Assembly: GCA_964629975.1 (NCBI GenBank)
Contig: CAZVUN010000059.1
Location: 1-16,788 of the forward strand
Reading direction: 5' to 3'
Source: G020354085 sp964629975
GTDB taxonomy: Bacteria; Pseudomonadota; Gammaproteobacteria; Acidiferrobacterales; Sulfurifustaceae
DNA length: 16,788 nt
Below are positions 1-8,435 of this stretch, one piece after another; within the stretch, counting starts at the first letter, position 1; each line of letters begins with the position of its first letter. The position numbers and the translations under genes are program-made. The notes under the pieces were generated by a model that was not told where the DNA came from, searched no databases, and saw only the letters and a program-made list of their open reading frames with translations.

Positions 1-56
1 CCCCGATCCGGCCCGGTGCGGCCGGCCCCGCGGCGCGCGGCGGCAGCTCTGGCGTC

Positions 57-70
57 CACCTATAAAGGTG
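57..70. repeat. small palindrome upstream of the first gene
   Basis: CACCT-ATAA-AGGTG is a perfect 5-bp inverted repeat around a 4-base AT loop in an otherwise very GC-rich leader. It lies about 50 bases upstream of a TATACT box. It could be an operator, or the end of a transcript entering from outside the window. It is short enough to be chance. Confidence 0.3.
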
Positions 71-90
71 TCGCGGATTGGAACGTGCCG

Positions 91-119
91 TGGGCGATGG
101 CGGGTACGCGGGCTATACT
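91..119 (+). promoter_or_regulatory. possible sigma70 promoter of the BPSS1780-family gene
   Basis: TATACT at 114-119 matches the -10 consensus at five of six positions. A weak -35 (TGGGCG, 91-96) lies 17 bases upstream. The predicted start near 126 gives a leader of about 37 bases before the ATG at 163. The -35 is poor, so the call rests on the -10 and the position. Confidence 0.4.
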
Positions 120-162
120 GCCGGCGCGCTGCGCCACCTCAACCCGCAACAGGAGAAACGCG

Positions 163-873
163 ATGCAAGCACGCACCGTAACGGTCGCCGAGGCCATCGG
201 CTGGTTTGGCTGCGGCTGGCGGATATTCCTGCGCAATCCGGGGCTGTGGGTCGTCATGGGCCTGATCTTTCTCGTGATTGCGGTGGCGTTGTCGCTCGTT
301 CCCGTGCTCGGCAGTCTGGCGTTCGCGCTGCTCACCCCGGTGCTTATCGGCGGCCTGCTCTACGGCGCGCACGAGGCGCAGGCCGGGCGCGACCTCGACA
401 TCGCGCACCTGTTCCAGGGTCTGAAGGACAAGCAGAAGGTCACGCCGCTGATGTCGCTCGGCGGCGTGTCGGTCGCCGCCGCCGCGCTTGCAATGCTGAT
501 CCTGTTCCTGCTGGTCGGCGGCGCGATGATGACGGTGATGGGCGAGGGCGGCTCGCCGCGGCATGCCGCTGGCGCGGGGGGCGCCGCGCTGGTCGCGCTG
601 TTGCTGGTGCTCACGCTGCAACTGGTGGTGGCAATGGCGCTCCTCTATGCCGTGCCGCTGGTGATGTTCCGCGCCGTTGCGGTGGGGGCGGCCATGCGCT
701 CGAGCTTCAATGCCTGTCTGCGCAACTGGCTGGCGCTCACGGTCTTCGGCATCTTCTATCTGGTGGTGGCGATCCTGGCCTCGCTGCCGCTCGGGCTCGG
801 CTGGCTCGTGCTGCTGCCGGTGACCGCCGGGATGCTGTACTGCAGCTACCGCGATCTCTACGGGACCGGCTGA
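163..873 (+). CDS. BPSS1780-family integral membrane protein
   Basis: This 236-residue protein has about six hydrophobic segments, near residues 27-46, 48-67, 100-120, 139-165, 190-208 and 210-227. Its N-terminus (AEAIGWFGCGWRIFLRNPGLW) and the loop with HEAQAGRDLDIAHLFQG match what I know of the BPSS1780 family, which is frequent in Betaproteobacteria and has no established function. The open frame extends further upstream, but ATG 163 is preceded by AGGAG at 151-155 with good spacing, and family members begin at about this point. It probably sits in the inner membrane. Nothing beside it suggests a pathway, and it seems to be transcribed alone from the promoter just upstream. Family assignment is from memory of conserved motifs; function is unknown. 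Confidence 0.8.
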   Translation: MQARTVTVAEAIGWFGCGWRIFLRNPGLWVVMGLIFLVIAVALSLVPVLGSLAFALLTPVLIGGLLYGAHEAQAGRDLDIAHLFQGLKDKQKVTPLMSLGGVSVAAAALAMLILFLLVGGAMMTVMGEGGSPRHAAGAGGAALVALLLVLTLQLVVAMALLYAVPLVMFRAVAVGAAMRSSFNACLRNWLALTVFGIFYLVVAILASLPLGLGWLVLLPVTAGMLYCSYRDLYGTG

Positions 874-1062
874 GGCGGCGGGATTTTGACGAAGGCAACC
901 GTCCCTGCGGGTGGCGGGGCATCACCCTCGGCGGGCCGCGGGTTTTGCGCTATCTTTGAAGGGCGCGCAAGCGTCAGCGATGGCCGCACGCCGCGCAGCC
1001 CTGCGTGGCGGCTCGCCAGGATGGCAGCATGAGCACGTCATCGCGCGCCACTCACTGCCCAC
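874..1062. other. spacer, no gene seen
   Basis: These 189 GC-rich bases separate the membrane protein gene from the diguanylate cyclase/phosphodiesterase gene. A near-palindrome around 980-1013 (GCCGCACGC and GCGTGGCGGC, with one bulged base) could fold but has no T-run after it, so I do not call it a terminator. No convincing promoter or ribosome binding site stands out before the next gene. Confidence 0.4.
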
Positions 1063-4000
1063 ATGTCGCCGTCTTCCGCTGACCCGTCCGCCCACGCCGC
1101 ACCGTCCCTGATCGAGCTCGGGCGGCGCGCGCTGCTGGTGTTCGGGCTGGTCGCCGCGGCCGTGATCGGCGTGTGGCTGTGGGTGTCCTGGAACAATAGC
1201 AAGCAGGGCCAGCTGCAACGCATGAGCGTGGCCACCAGCCTGCTTGCGGCACATGCCGAGAACTATTTCGACACGCTCGCCGACAAGCTCGAGGCCTTGA
1301 GCCGCGAGCTGGTGCGCGCCGGCGCACTGCACGACCCGGCGCTTGCGCGTCCATGGCTGCAGCGCTTCAAGGACGAGCAACCCAACCTGGCGGGGGCCTC
1401 GCTCATTCGGCCGGACGGACAGATTCTCGCCTCGACCGCACAACAGGCGCCCGGTGAGGCGCTGCCGAACGTGCTGAGCAATCCGGCGTGGCGCGAGGAT
1501 TTCGAGCACAACCTGCAGACCCGCGGCCTGAGCATCAACCGGCCGCAGTTCGGCTACCTGCTCAAGGAGTGGATCATCATCGTGCGCTACACGGTGTGGG
1601 AGGGTGATCGGGTGAGCTTCCTCCTGCAGACCAGCATCCCCCTCGCCAAGCAGCAGCTGCTGTGGAGGCGGCTCAGCCTGCAAAAGAACGCGGCCGTGGG
1701 ACTGCTGCGCGACGATGGCTACCTGATCAGCCGCCTGCCCGCGGGCGCGAGCGGCGCGCTCTACCAGAAGCGCAACAGCGGCGGCGCGCTGTATCTCGCC
1801 GCGCGCGCCCGGCCGCAGGAGGGCACCTACGAAGGCACGACCGCCGACGGCGCGGTGCGCATCGGCACCTACCGGCGCCTGGAGCACTACCCGCTCACCG
1901 CCTTTCTGTCCTATCCGCGCAGCACCTACGTCGCGATCTGGTGGAACGAGGTGAAGATCCCCCTGTATCTCATGCTGGCCGCCTACCTTGCCGGCTTCGG
2001 GGGGTACGGGTGGCTGGCGCGGCGCTTCGCACGGCGCATGCACGCGATCGAGGCGCACCTCACGCACGCACCCGCCGCCGGGCGGTCACCCTCGAGCGGC
2101 GTGCGCGAGATCGACACGCTGGTCGGTGCCCTGGCCGAATCGCAGCAGCGGCTGCGCGAGGCGGCACGCAACCGCGAGCGGCTGCTGCTCACGGCAGCGC
2201 AGGCCGGCACCTACGAGGTGCGCGCGCGCGATGGCGTGGTCGTCGCGGCCAATCCGGCGTTCCTCGAGATGCTGGGACGCAGCGCCGAGGAGGTGCTCGG
2301 TCAGCCGTGGTCGGCGTTCGTGACGGTCGTGCCGCGCAGCGAAGGGCAGGTCGCGGATCTGACGCGGCAGGTGTGCGAGGTCCGGCGCGCCGACGGCACC
2401 GCGCGCTGGTTGTCGGTGGCGGAGTACCAGGCGCCGGCGGCCGACGGCACGCCGATGCGTTTCGGCCTGGCGATCGACGTGAGCGAGCGCGAACGCCTGC
2501 TCGCCACGGTCAACACCCAGTCGCAACGCCTGCAGGCGCTGTGGCAGGTGGCCACCAGCCGCGAACGCTCGGAGGCCGAAAAGCTCGCGCTCACGCTGCG
2601 TCTGGCGCTCGAGCTGCTCGGCATGGATGCCGCGCTCGTCAACGAGCTCGTTGCCGATCGGCTGTGCATACGCCATGCCGCAGACAACCTCGGCCTGTTC
2701 CAGGTCGGCCAGGAGTTCGCGCTCGCCGACACCCTGTGCGCCGAGACCGTGGCGCGGCGCGGCAGTTTCACGGTTGCGGATCTGGCGGACGAGGCGCGCT
2801 GGCATGCGCATCCGCTGCACGCGCAGGCCGGCGTGCGCACCTACGCGAGCGTGCCGTTGTGGATCGGCGGCGCGCTCTACGGCACGCTGGTGTTGATGCG
2901 CCGGCGCGCCACGCCCGGCGGCATCAGCGAAGACGACCGGGCATTCATGGAGCTGCTGGCCTCGTGGGTCGGTCTGACGCTGGTCGGGCTCAAGCAGCGC
3001 GCCGAGCTCGAGGCGCTCGCGCTCACCGACTCGCTCACCCGCCTGCCCAACCGGCGCGCCGCGGAATGGCGGCTCGACGAGGAATTCGCACGCGCCAAGC
3101 GCGGCGGGGAGCCGTGCGCCGTGGCGATCTGCGACCTCGACCGTTTCAAGCTGGTCAACGATCACTACGGGCACGATGTCGGTGACGCCGTGCTGCTGCA
3201 CGTGGCACGGGTCATGAAGACCGAGCTGCGCGAAGGTGACTGGGTGGCGCGCTGGGGCGGGGAGGAGTTCATCGTGTTCCTGCACAACGCCACACTCGAG
3301 CGCGCCTACGCCACGATGGAACGCCTGCGCGTGGCGATTCGCTCGCAGCCGGTCGAGACCAGCCACGGCCCGCTCGACATCACCACCAGCGTCGGCATCG
3401 GCGCGTACCGCGGCGGCGAGGAGGACTTCGCGCAGGTGCTGTCCGAGGCGGACGGTTGCCTGTACGAGGCCAAGCGCAGCGGGCGCGATTGCGTGGTGGT
3501 GAGCGAAAAGACCCGCCACAGCGCGCTGTGGAAGGCCGGCATGCTGCAGTACGCCCTTGCCGAGCAGCGCGTGGTCCCGGCCTACCAGGTGATGGTCGAC
3601 CTCAAGACCCGCCGGCCGGTGGCCGAGGAGGCGCTCGCGCGCCTGCGCGAGCCGGACGGCACGGTGCTGCCGGCGGCCGAGTTCATCGAGGCGGCCGAGG
3701 GCATCAACCTCATTCATGCGGTCGATCAGACGATCGCACGCGCCGCCCTGTCGCGCTGCGTGGAAAAGCTTGCGAATGGCACGTCCGCCCCGGAGATCGT
3801 GCAATTCATCAACCTGTCGCCGCAGTTCCTGGCGCGCAAGGAACTGGTGCACAACCTGCTGCATGACGCGCGCCGCTACAGCGATCAGTGCCGGATCGAC
3901 TTCCGTGCGGCCAAGCCGGTGGTGTTCGAGATCACCGAGCGCCAGCTGCTCAGCAATTTCACCGACCTGCTGCGCGATCTCAAGCCGTTGCTCGACTTCG

Positions 4001-4332
4001 GGTTCCGGCTGGCGCTCGATGACTTCGGCAGCGGCTACTCGTCGTTCCTGTACCTGGCGACGCTGCCGATCAGCTACCTCAAGATCGAAGGCTGGATGGT
4101 GCGCAACATGCACGACAACCCCAAGGTGCGCAGCATGGTGGCGAGCATCGTGGCGCTCGCGCGCGACCAGGGCATCGTCACCATCGCCGAGAGCATCGAG
4201 GACGAGGCCACGGCGGTGCTGCTGCGCGACATGGGGGTCGACTGGGGGCAGGGCTACCACTTCGGCCGCCCGCGCTGCGAGGCCGATGCCAGCGGCGCGG
4301 CGTTCGCCACCGGCGGCGCGCGCGCGAGCTAG
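1063..4332 (+). CDS. membrane sensor with PAS, GAF, GGDEF and EAL domains (c-di-GMP synthesis and breakdown)
   Basis: The protein has 1089 residues. A first membrane helix (about 24-43) and a second (about 299-320) enclose a periplasmic region of about 250 residues, probably a Cache-type sensor. Then follow a PAS domain (about 374-482), a GAF domain (about 505-645), GGDEF (about 650-810) and EAL (about 825-1075). GGEEF is at 732-736, preceded by the RxxD inhibitory site R723-D726 at the canonical five-residue distance. In the EAL domain I find E856 (EALAR), N917, E956, D986-D987, K1007, E1043 and E1046 (AESIE) and Q1063, so the metal and catalytic set looks intact. KIE replaces the usual KID at 1007-1009. 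Both activities are therefore possible. ATG 1063 is the only in-frame ATG or GTG after a TGA at 1030 and before the first helix, but I see no ribosome binding site before it. The signal sensed is unknown. Confidence 0.93.
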   Translation: MSPSSADPSAHAAPSLIELGRRALLVFGLVAAAVIGVWLWVSWNNSKQGQLQRMSVATSLLAAHAENYFDTLADKLEALSRELVRAGALHDPALARPWLQRFKDEQPNLAGASLIRPDGQILASTAQQAPGEALPNVLSNPAWREDFEHNLQTRGLSINRPQFGYLLKEWIIIVRYTVWEGDRVSFLLQTSIPLAKQQLLWRRLSLQKNAAVGLLRDDGYLISRLPAGASGALYQKRNSGGALYLAARARPQEGTYEGTTADGAVRIGTYRRLEHYPLTAFLSYPRSTYVAIWWNEVKIPLYLMLAAYLAGFGGYGWLARRFARRMHAIEAHLTHAPAAGRSPSSGVREIDTLVGALAESQQRLREAARNRERLLLTAAQAGTYEVRARDGVVVAANPAFLEMLGRSAEEVLGQPWSAFVTVVPRSEGQVADLTRQVCEVRRADGTARWLSVAEYQAPAADGTPMRFGLAIDVSERERLLATVNTQSQRLQALWQVATSRERSEAEKLALTLRLALELLGMDAALVNELVADRLCIRHAADNLGLFQVGQEFALADTLCAETVARRGSFTVADLADEARWHAHPLHAQAGVRTYASVPLWIGGALYGTLVLMRRRATPGGISEDDRAFMELLASWVGLTLVGLKQRAELEALALTDSLTRLPNRRAAEWRLDEEFARAKRGGEPCAVAICDLDRFKLVNDHYGHDVGDAVLLHVARVMKTELREGDWVARWGGEEFIVFLHNATLERAYATMERLRVAIRSQPVETSHGPLDITTSVGIGAYRGGEEDFAQVLSEADGCLYEAKRSGRDCVVVSEKTRHSALWKAGMLQYALAEQRVVPAYQVMVDLKTRRPVAEEALARLREPDGTVLPAAEFIEAAEGINLIHAVDQTIARAALSRCVEKLANGTSAPEIVQFINLSPQFLARKELVHNLLHDARRYSDQCRIDFRAAKPVVFEITERQLLSNFTDLLRDLKPLLDFGFRLALDDFGSGYSSFLYLATLPISYLKIEGWMVRNMHDNPKVRSMVASIVALARDQGIVTIAESIEDEATAVLLRDMGVDWGQGYHFGRPRCEADASGAAFATGGARAS

Positions 4333-4493
4333 GCACGTGCGGCGCATGGCCTTGCGCTCGCGCCGGCGCGCCGCGCTGCCGTTGTGCTTGCCTGCGCCGC
4401 CGCGGTCCGGTTCGACCGATCAGCCGTTCGGCGGGCGGCGGGCGCGTTGTGGCGCCGGACAGATGCGCAGCCAACTCGAGGATTATATGAGCG

Positions 4494-4508
4494 AGGTCTT
4501 ATAGACCT
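4494..4508. promoter_or_regulatory. palindrome upstream of soeA, candidate operator
   Basis: AGGTCT-TAT-AGACCT is a perfect 6-bp dyad with a 3-base centre. Its centre (4501) lies about 58 bases upstream of the transcription start predicted for soeA, a distance typical of activator sites. No regulator gene is seen next to it, so the binding protein is unknown. Confidence 0.45.
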
Positions 4509-4522
4509 GTTAACAAACCTAA

Positions 4523-4552
4523 TTGGCAGCTGCATGCGCGCGCCTCTATAGT
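4523..4552 (+). promoter_or_regulatory. sigma70-like promoter of the soe operon
   Basis: TTGGCA at 4523-4528 and TATAGT at 4547-4552 each match consensus at five of six positions and are separated by 18 bases. The expected start near 4559 gives a leader of about 24 bases before the GTG at 4583. This position also rules out the upstream in-frame TTG at 4523 as the start of soeA. Confidence 0.6.
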
Positions 4553-4582
4553 GTCCGGCAACCCTTCCTGAAGGTGCCGATC

Positions 4583-7477
4583 GTGTCCGCCCCCGTGTCT
4601 GCGCGCGAAGCCGCCGGTCCTACCGAGGTCAAGAACACCACCTGCTACATGTGCGCGTGCCGCTGTGGCATTCGCGTGCACCTGCGCGATGGCGAGATTC
4701 GCTACATCGAGGGCAACCCGGAGCATCCGCTCAACCAGGGCGTGATCTGCGCCAAGGGCGCCTCTGGCATCATGAAGCAGTACTCGCCGGCGCGCCTGAC
4801 CCGACCGCTTAAGCGCAAGGCCGGCGCCGAGCGCGGCGCCAACGAGTTCGAGGCGATCAGCTGGGACGAGGCCTTCGCGATGCTGGAAGAGCGCCTCGCG
4901 AAGATCCGCGCCACGGATCCCAAGAAGTTTGCGCTCTTCACCGGGCGCGACCAGATGCAGGCGCTCACGGGCCTGTTCGCCAAGCAGTTCGGCACGCCCA
5001 ACTACGCCGCGCACGGCGGGTTCTGCTCGGTCAACATGGCGGCCGGCATGATCTACACCATCGGCGGCTCGTTCTGGGAGTTCGGCGGACCCGATCTCGA
5101 GCGCGCCAAGCTGTTCGTGATGATCGGCACCGCCGAGGACCATCACTCCAATCCGCTCAAGATCGCGATCTCCAAATTCAAGCGCAACGGCGGGCGCTTC
5201 ATTTCCATCAACCCGGTGCGCACCGGCTATTCGGCGATCGCCGATGAGTGGGTGCCGATCAAGCCCGGCACCGACGGGGCGCTGCTGCTTGCGCTCATCC
5301 ACGAGATCATCAAGCAGGGCCTCTACGACCGCGACTTCCTGGTGCGCTACAGCAACGCCGCCGAGCTCGTGAACTTGAACGAGCAGTCCTCGGAGTTCGG
5401 CATGTTCGTGCGCGCCGAGGTGCCGGTGGAGGAGGGCTGCTTCGATCCGCAGAACAAGCTGTGGTGGGACCGCCTGAAGGACAAGGCCGTGATCACCCAC
5501 AGCGAGGGCGCCGATCCGCGCCTGATGGGGGAGTTCCGGCTGTCGGACGGCACGCCGGTGAAGCCCGCGTTTCAGCTCCTCGTCGAGCGCGTCAAGGACT
5601 ACACGCCCGAGTGGGCAGCCGCGATCACCGGCATACCGGTCGAGACCATCAGGCGCCTCGCCTACGAGATGGGGGTGACGGCGCGCGATCAGCGAATCGA
5701 GCTGCCGATCGCCTGGACCGACACCTGGGGCAGAGAGCACGAGACCGTCACCGGCAACCCGGTGGCGTTTCACGCCATGCGCGGGCTGGCCGCGCACTCC
5801 AACGGCTTTCACACCATCCGCGCGCTCGCGATCCTCATGAGCCTGCTCGGCACCATCGACCGGCCCGGGGGCTTTCGCCACAAGGCCCCATTCCCGCGCC
5901 CGATCCCGCCGTGCGCCAAGACCCCGAACAGCCCCTACGCCGTGCGGCCCAACCGGCCGCTCGACGGCATGGCGCTCGGCTGGCCGGCCGACCCCGACGA
6001 CCTGTTCGTCGACGCCGACGGCAACCCGGTGCGCATCGACAAGGCCTTCTCCTGGGAGTACCCGCTGTCGGTGCACGGGCTCATGCACAACGTCATCACC
6101 AATGCCTGGCGCGGCGATCCGTACCGGATCGACACGCTGCTCATCTTCATGGCCAACATGGCGTGGAACTCGACCATGAACACGGTCGAAGTGCGCAAGA
6201 TGCTCAATGACAAGGACGAGCACGGCGAGTACAAGATCCCGTTCCTCGTCGTGTGCGATGCGTTCCAGTCGGAGATGGTGGCGTACGCCGACCTGGTGCT
6301 GCCCGACACCACGTATCTCGAGCGCTACGACGTGATGAGCATCCTCGACCGGCCGATCTCGGAATTCGACGGCCCGGTGGATTCCGTGCGCATCCCGGTG
6401 GTGCCGCCGACCGGCGAGTGCAAGCCGTTTCAGGAGGTGCTGATCGAGCTCGGCTCGCGCCTGAAGCTGCCGGCCTTCACCACCAAGGACGGCGCGCGCA
6501 AGTTCCGCGACTATCCGGACTTCATCATCAACTACGAGATCGAGCCCGGCTCCGGCATCGGTTTTCTCGCCGGCTGGCGCGGGCGCGGCGGCGAGAAGTT
6601 CATGAAGGGCGAGCCGAACCCGCGCCAGTGGGAGATGTACGCCAAGAACAACTGCGTGTTTCATTACGAGCTGCCCAAGAGCTACCAGTACATGCGCAAC
6701 TGGAACCAGGGCTACCTCGAGTGGGCGCAGCGCCATCGCCTGACGCGCTATGCCGAGCCGATCCTGATCCACATCTATTCGGAGGTGCTGCAGAAGTTCC
6801 GCCTCGCCGCACAGGGCAAGGGCATCACGCGCCAGCCGCCGGACCGGCTGCGCAAGCGCATCGCGAGCTACTTCGACCCGCTGCCGTTCTACTACGAGCC
6901 GCTCGAGGCGCAGCTCACCGACACCCAGAAGTACCCGCTCAATGCGGTCACCCAGCGGCCGATGGCGATGTACCACTCGTGGGACTCGCAGAACGCCTGG
7001 CTGCGCCAGATCCATACCTATAACTACCTGTACGTGAACCCGCGCACCGCCCAGGCCCAGGGCATCGACGACGGCGACTGGATCTGGGTCGAGTCGCCGT
7101 GGGGCAGGGTGCGCTGCCTGTGCCGCTATTCCGAGGCCACGGAGCCCGGCACGGTGTGGACCTGGAACGCGATCGGCAAGCAGTCCGGCGCCTGGAACCT
7201 CGAACCCGGCGCCAACGAGGCGCGCCAGGGCTTCCTGCTCAATCACCTGATTTCCGAGGAGCTGCCGCCCACCCCGGAGGGCGAGCACCTGTCGAATTCC
7301 GATCCGGTGACCGGCCAGGCCGGCTGGTACGACGTGCGCGTGCGCATCTACAAGGCGGACGCCTCGGAGCCGAAGGAAAGCTTCCCGCAGTTCGATCCCC
7401 TGAAGCCCGTGCCGGGGGAGGCGGCGCGCAAGCGCTCGTGGCTGGCGTATGTGGCGGGCAAGATCATAGGCAGCTGA
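4583..7477 (+). CDS. soeA: SoeA-like molybdopterin oxidoreductase, catalytic subunit of cytoplasmic sulfite:quinone oxidoreductase
   Basis: This 964-residue member of the Mo-bis-PGD (DMSO reductase) family would oxidise sulfite to sulfate and pass electrons to SoeB. The N-terminal Fe4S4 motif is C21-x2-C24-x3-C28-x27-C56, with an extra cysteine at 26. A cysteine in HGGFCSVN (residue 148) is the probable molybdenum ligand. The C-terminal dinucleotide-binding domain covers roughly residues 800-930 and starts near YHSWDSQNAW. There is no twin-arginine signal, which fits SoeA and argues against periplasmic polysulfide, thiosulfate or DMSO reductase subunits. I chose GTG 4583 because an AAGG lies nine bases before it and upstream starts overlap the promoter. 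Followed by soeB and soeC, it forms the complete complex. The molybdoenzyme and complex type are clear; the sulfite substrate is inferred from gene set and location. Confidence 0.82.
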   Translation: MSAPVSAREAAGPTEVKNTTCYMCACRCGIRVHLRDGEIRYIEGNPEHPLNQGVICAKGASGIMKQYSPARLTRPLKRKAGAERGANEFEAISWDEAFAMLEERLAKIRATDPKKFALFTGRDQMQALTGLFAKQFGTPNYAAHGGFCSVNMAAGMIYTIGGSFWEFGGPDLERAKLFVMIGTAEDHHSNPLKIAISKFKRNGGRFISINPVRTGYSAIADEWVPIKPGTDGALLLALIHEIIKQGLYDRDFLVRYSNAAELVNLNEQSSEFGMFVRAEVPVEEGCFDPQNKLWWDRLKDKAVITHSEGADPRLMGEFRLSDGTPVKPAFQLLVERVKDYTPEWAAAITGIPVETIRRLAYEMGVTARDQRIELPIAWTDTWGREHETVTGNPVAFHAMRGLAAHSNGFHTIRALAILMSLLGTIDRPGGFRHKAPFPRPIPPCAKTPNSPYAVRPNRPLDGMALGWPADPDDLFVDADGNPVRIDKAFSWEYPLSVHGLMHNVITNAWRGDPYRIDTLLIFMANMAWNSTMNTVEVRKMLNDKDEHGEYKIPFLVVCDAFQSEMVAYADLVLPDTTYLERYDVMSILDRPISEFDGPVDSVRIPVVPPTGECKPFQEVLIELGSRLKLPAFTTKDGARKFRDYPDFIINYEIEPGSGIGFLAGWRGRGGEKFMKGEPNPRQWEMYAKNNCVFHYELPKSYQYMRNWNQGYLEWAQRHRLTRYAEPILIHIYSEVLQKFRLAAQGKGITRQPPDRLRKRIASYFDPLPFYYEPLEAQLTDTQKYPLNAVTQRPMAMYHSWDSQNAWLRQIHTYNYLYVNPRTAQAQGIDDGDWIWVESPWGRVRCLCRYSEATEPGTVWTWNAIGKQSGAWNLEPGANEARQGFLLNHLISEELPPTPEGEHLSNSDPVTGQAGWYDVRVRIYKADASEPKESFPQFDPLKPVPGEAARKRSWLAYVAGKIIGS

Positions 7478-7486
7478 ACAACAATG

Positions 7487-7560
7487 TTGAACGTTGAATG
7501 CTCAATGGTGAATGAAGGAGCGCGCTGCGCGCGCACCTCAATTCATCCGGCGTTCACCAT
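7487..7560. repeat. gene-less copy of the heptad-repeat element between soeA and soeB
   Basis: Four TTGAATG-type heptads run from 7487 to 7514 (exact unit at 7494-7500, variants around it). They are followed by the 14-base core GCGCGCTGCGCGCG (7520-7533), then by reverse-oriented heptad remnants AATTCAT (7540-7546) and CGTTCAC (7551-7557). ATGGTGAA (7505-7512) is exactly complementary to TTCACCAT (7553-7560), so the transcript can fold into a hairpin between soeA and soeB. The order matches the left end plus part of the right end of the gene-bearing element at 8336-8839. It is best read as a deletion derivative or a non-coding relative of that element. Confidence 0.65.
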
Positions 7561-7581
7561 GGCCGGAAGCCGAGGTGCAAA

Positions 7582-8313
7582 ATGACGCAGCTGGCGCTAG
7601 TGATTGACTTGAATGTATGTGTGGGCTGCCACGCCTGCGTCACCTCGTGCAAGGAATGGAACACCTCGGGCGCAGCCGGTTATATGTCGGATGATCGCCC
7701 CTATGGCGAGGACCCGACCGGCTGCTTCTTCAACCGCGTGCAGACCTTCGAGGTCGGCGAGTTCCCGGCCACGGAGCTCGTGCACTTCCCGAAGTCCTGC
7801 CTGCACTGCGAGGACCCGCCGTGCGTGCCGGTCTGCCCCACGGGCGCGAGCTACAAGCGGCCCGAGGACGGCATCGTGCTGGTCGATTACGACAAGTGCA
7901 TCGGCTGCAAGTACTGCTCCTGGGCCTGTCCGTACGGCGTGCGCGAATTGGACGAGCACCAGAAGGTGATGAAGAAGTGCACCCTGTGCGTGGACCGCAT
8001 CTACGACGAGTCCCTGCCGCCCGAGCGGCGCAAGCCCGCCTGCGTGCTCGCCTGCCCGACCAGCGCGCGCCTGTTCGGCGACGTGCACGATCCGGACTCC
8101 GAGGTGTCGGTGGCGATCCGCGAGGCGGGCGGCTATGCGCTCATGCCGGAGTGGGGCACGCGCCCGGCCAACCACTACCTGCCGCGGCGCAAGACGCGCC
8201 TGAAGATCCACGAAGACGAGCTGGTGCGCGCCGACAACCCGCTCAAGAAGGAGCGCGCGCTGCCCAAGCCCGCATTGTCGGAGCCGTCGTTGGACGATGT
8301 CACGTCCTGGTAA
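7582..8313 (+). CDS. soeB: SoeB-like iron-sulfur electron-transfer subunit
   Basis: This 243-residue ferredoxin-type protein has sixteen cysteines arranged for four [4Fe-4S] clusters: C13-x2-C16-x2-C19-x3-C23; C73-x2-C76-x4-C81-x3-C85; C106-x2-C109-x2-C112-x3-C116; and C133-x2-C136 with C154-x3-C158. This is the DmsB/PsrB/NrfC/SoeB pattern and length. It would wire SoeA to the membrane anchor SoeC on the cytoplasmic side, and it has no signal sequence. ATG 7582 has GAGGTG at 7572-7577. It lies 104 bases after soeA, and that gap holds the short heptad-repeat element. The C-terminal part after residue 200 is charged and variable. Family certain; name by context. Confidence 0.85.
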   Translation: MTQLALVIDLNVCVGCHACVTSCKEWNTSGAAGYMSDDRPYGEDPTGCFFNRVQTFEVGEFPATELVHFPKSCLHCEDPPCVPVCPTGASYKRPEDGIVLVDYDKCIGCKYCSWACPYGVRELDEHQKVMKKCTLCVDRIYDESLPPERRKPACVLACPTSARLFGDVHDPDSEVSVAIREAGGYALMPEWGTRPANHYLPRRKTRLKIHEDELVRADNPLKKERALPKPALSEPSLDDVTSW

Positions 8314-8341
8314 TGCGCACTGGTAAAAGGCGGCAGGAACC

Positions 8342-8369
8342 TTGAATGTTGAATTGTGAATGTTGAATG
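8342..8369. repeat. left heptad array (four 7-bp units)
   Basis: These are four contiguous 7-bp units of consensus TTGAATG. Units one and four are exact; units two and three each differ by one base. It is the left terminal repeat of the cassette and the inverted partner of the array at 8806-8833. Confidence 0.85.
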
Positions 8370-8394
8370 CCGGTGCGCGCTGCGCGCGATCCGG
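8370..8394. repeat. GC hairpin inside the left end of the cassette
   Basis: GCGCG (8375-8379) and CGCGC (8383-8387) pair around CTG. The self-complementary CCGG at 8370-8373 and again at 8391-8394 can extend the stem past a small bulge. The core GCGCGCTGCGCGCG (8375-8388) recurs exactly at 7520-7533 in the soeA-soeB gap, also directly after a heptad array, so it belongs to the element. Confidence 0.65.
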
Positions 8395-8435
8395 TACTTG
8401 GCAGACGTGAGTGCTATTGCGGGGTTCGACAGGCC

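Larger units (their letters stand above)
4333..4582. other. spacer with the soe regulatory region
   Basis: The first 150 bases are GC-rich, with no gene and no clear terminator. From about 4470 the composition becomes AT-richer, unlike the rest of the window, and holds the palindrome at 4494-4508 and the promoter at 4523-4552. This is where control of the soe operon is most likely to act. Confidence 0.5.

Noticed and set aside
2086..4347. 753-codon minus-strand frame opposite the GGDEF/EAL gene
   Set aside because: Low-complexity His/Arg/Ala composition and no motifs; a shadow of codon bias in the real gene.
4523..4582. TTG 4523 as the start of soeA
   Set aside because: It overlaps the -35 box and lies before the predicted transcription start; GTG 4583 has a ribosome binding site and fits the family's N-terminus.
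4499..7288. 929-codon open frame on the minus strand opposite soeA
   Set aside because: It is Arg/His/Val-rich with no recognisable domain and lies fully antisense to a well-supported enzyme gene. Long antisense frames are expected at this GC content.
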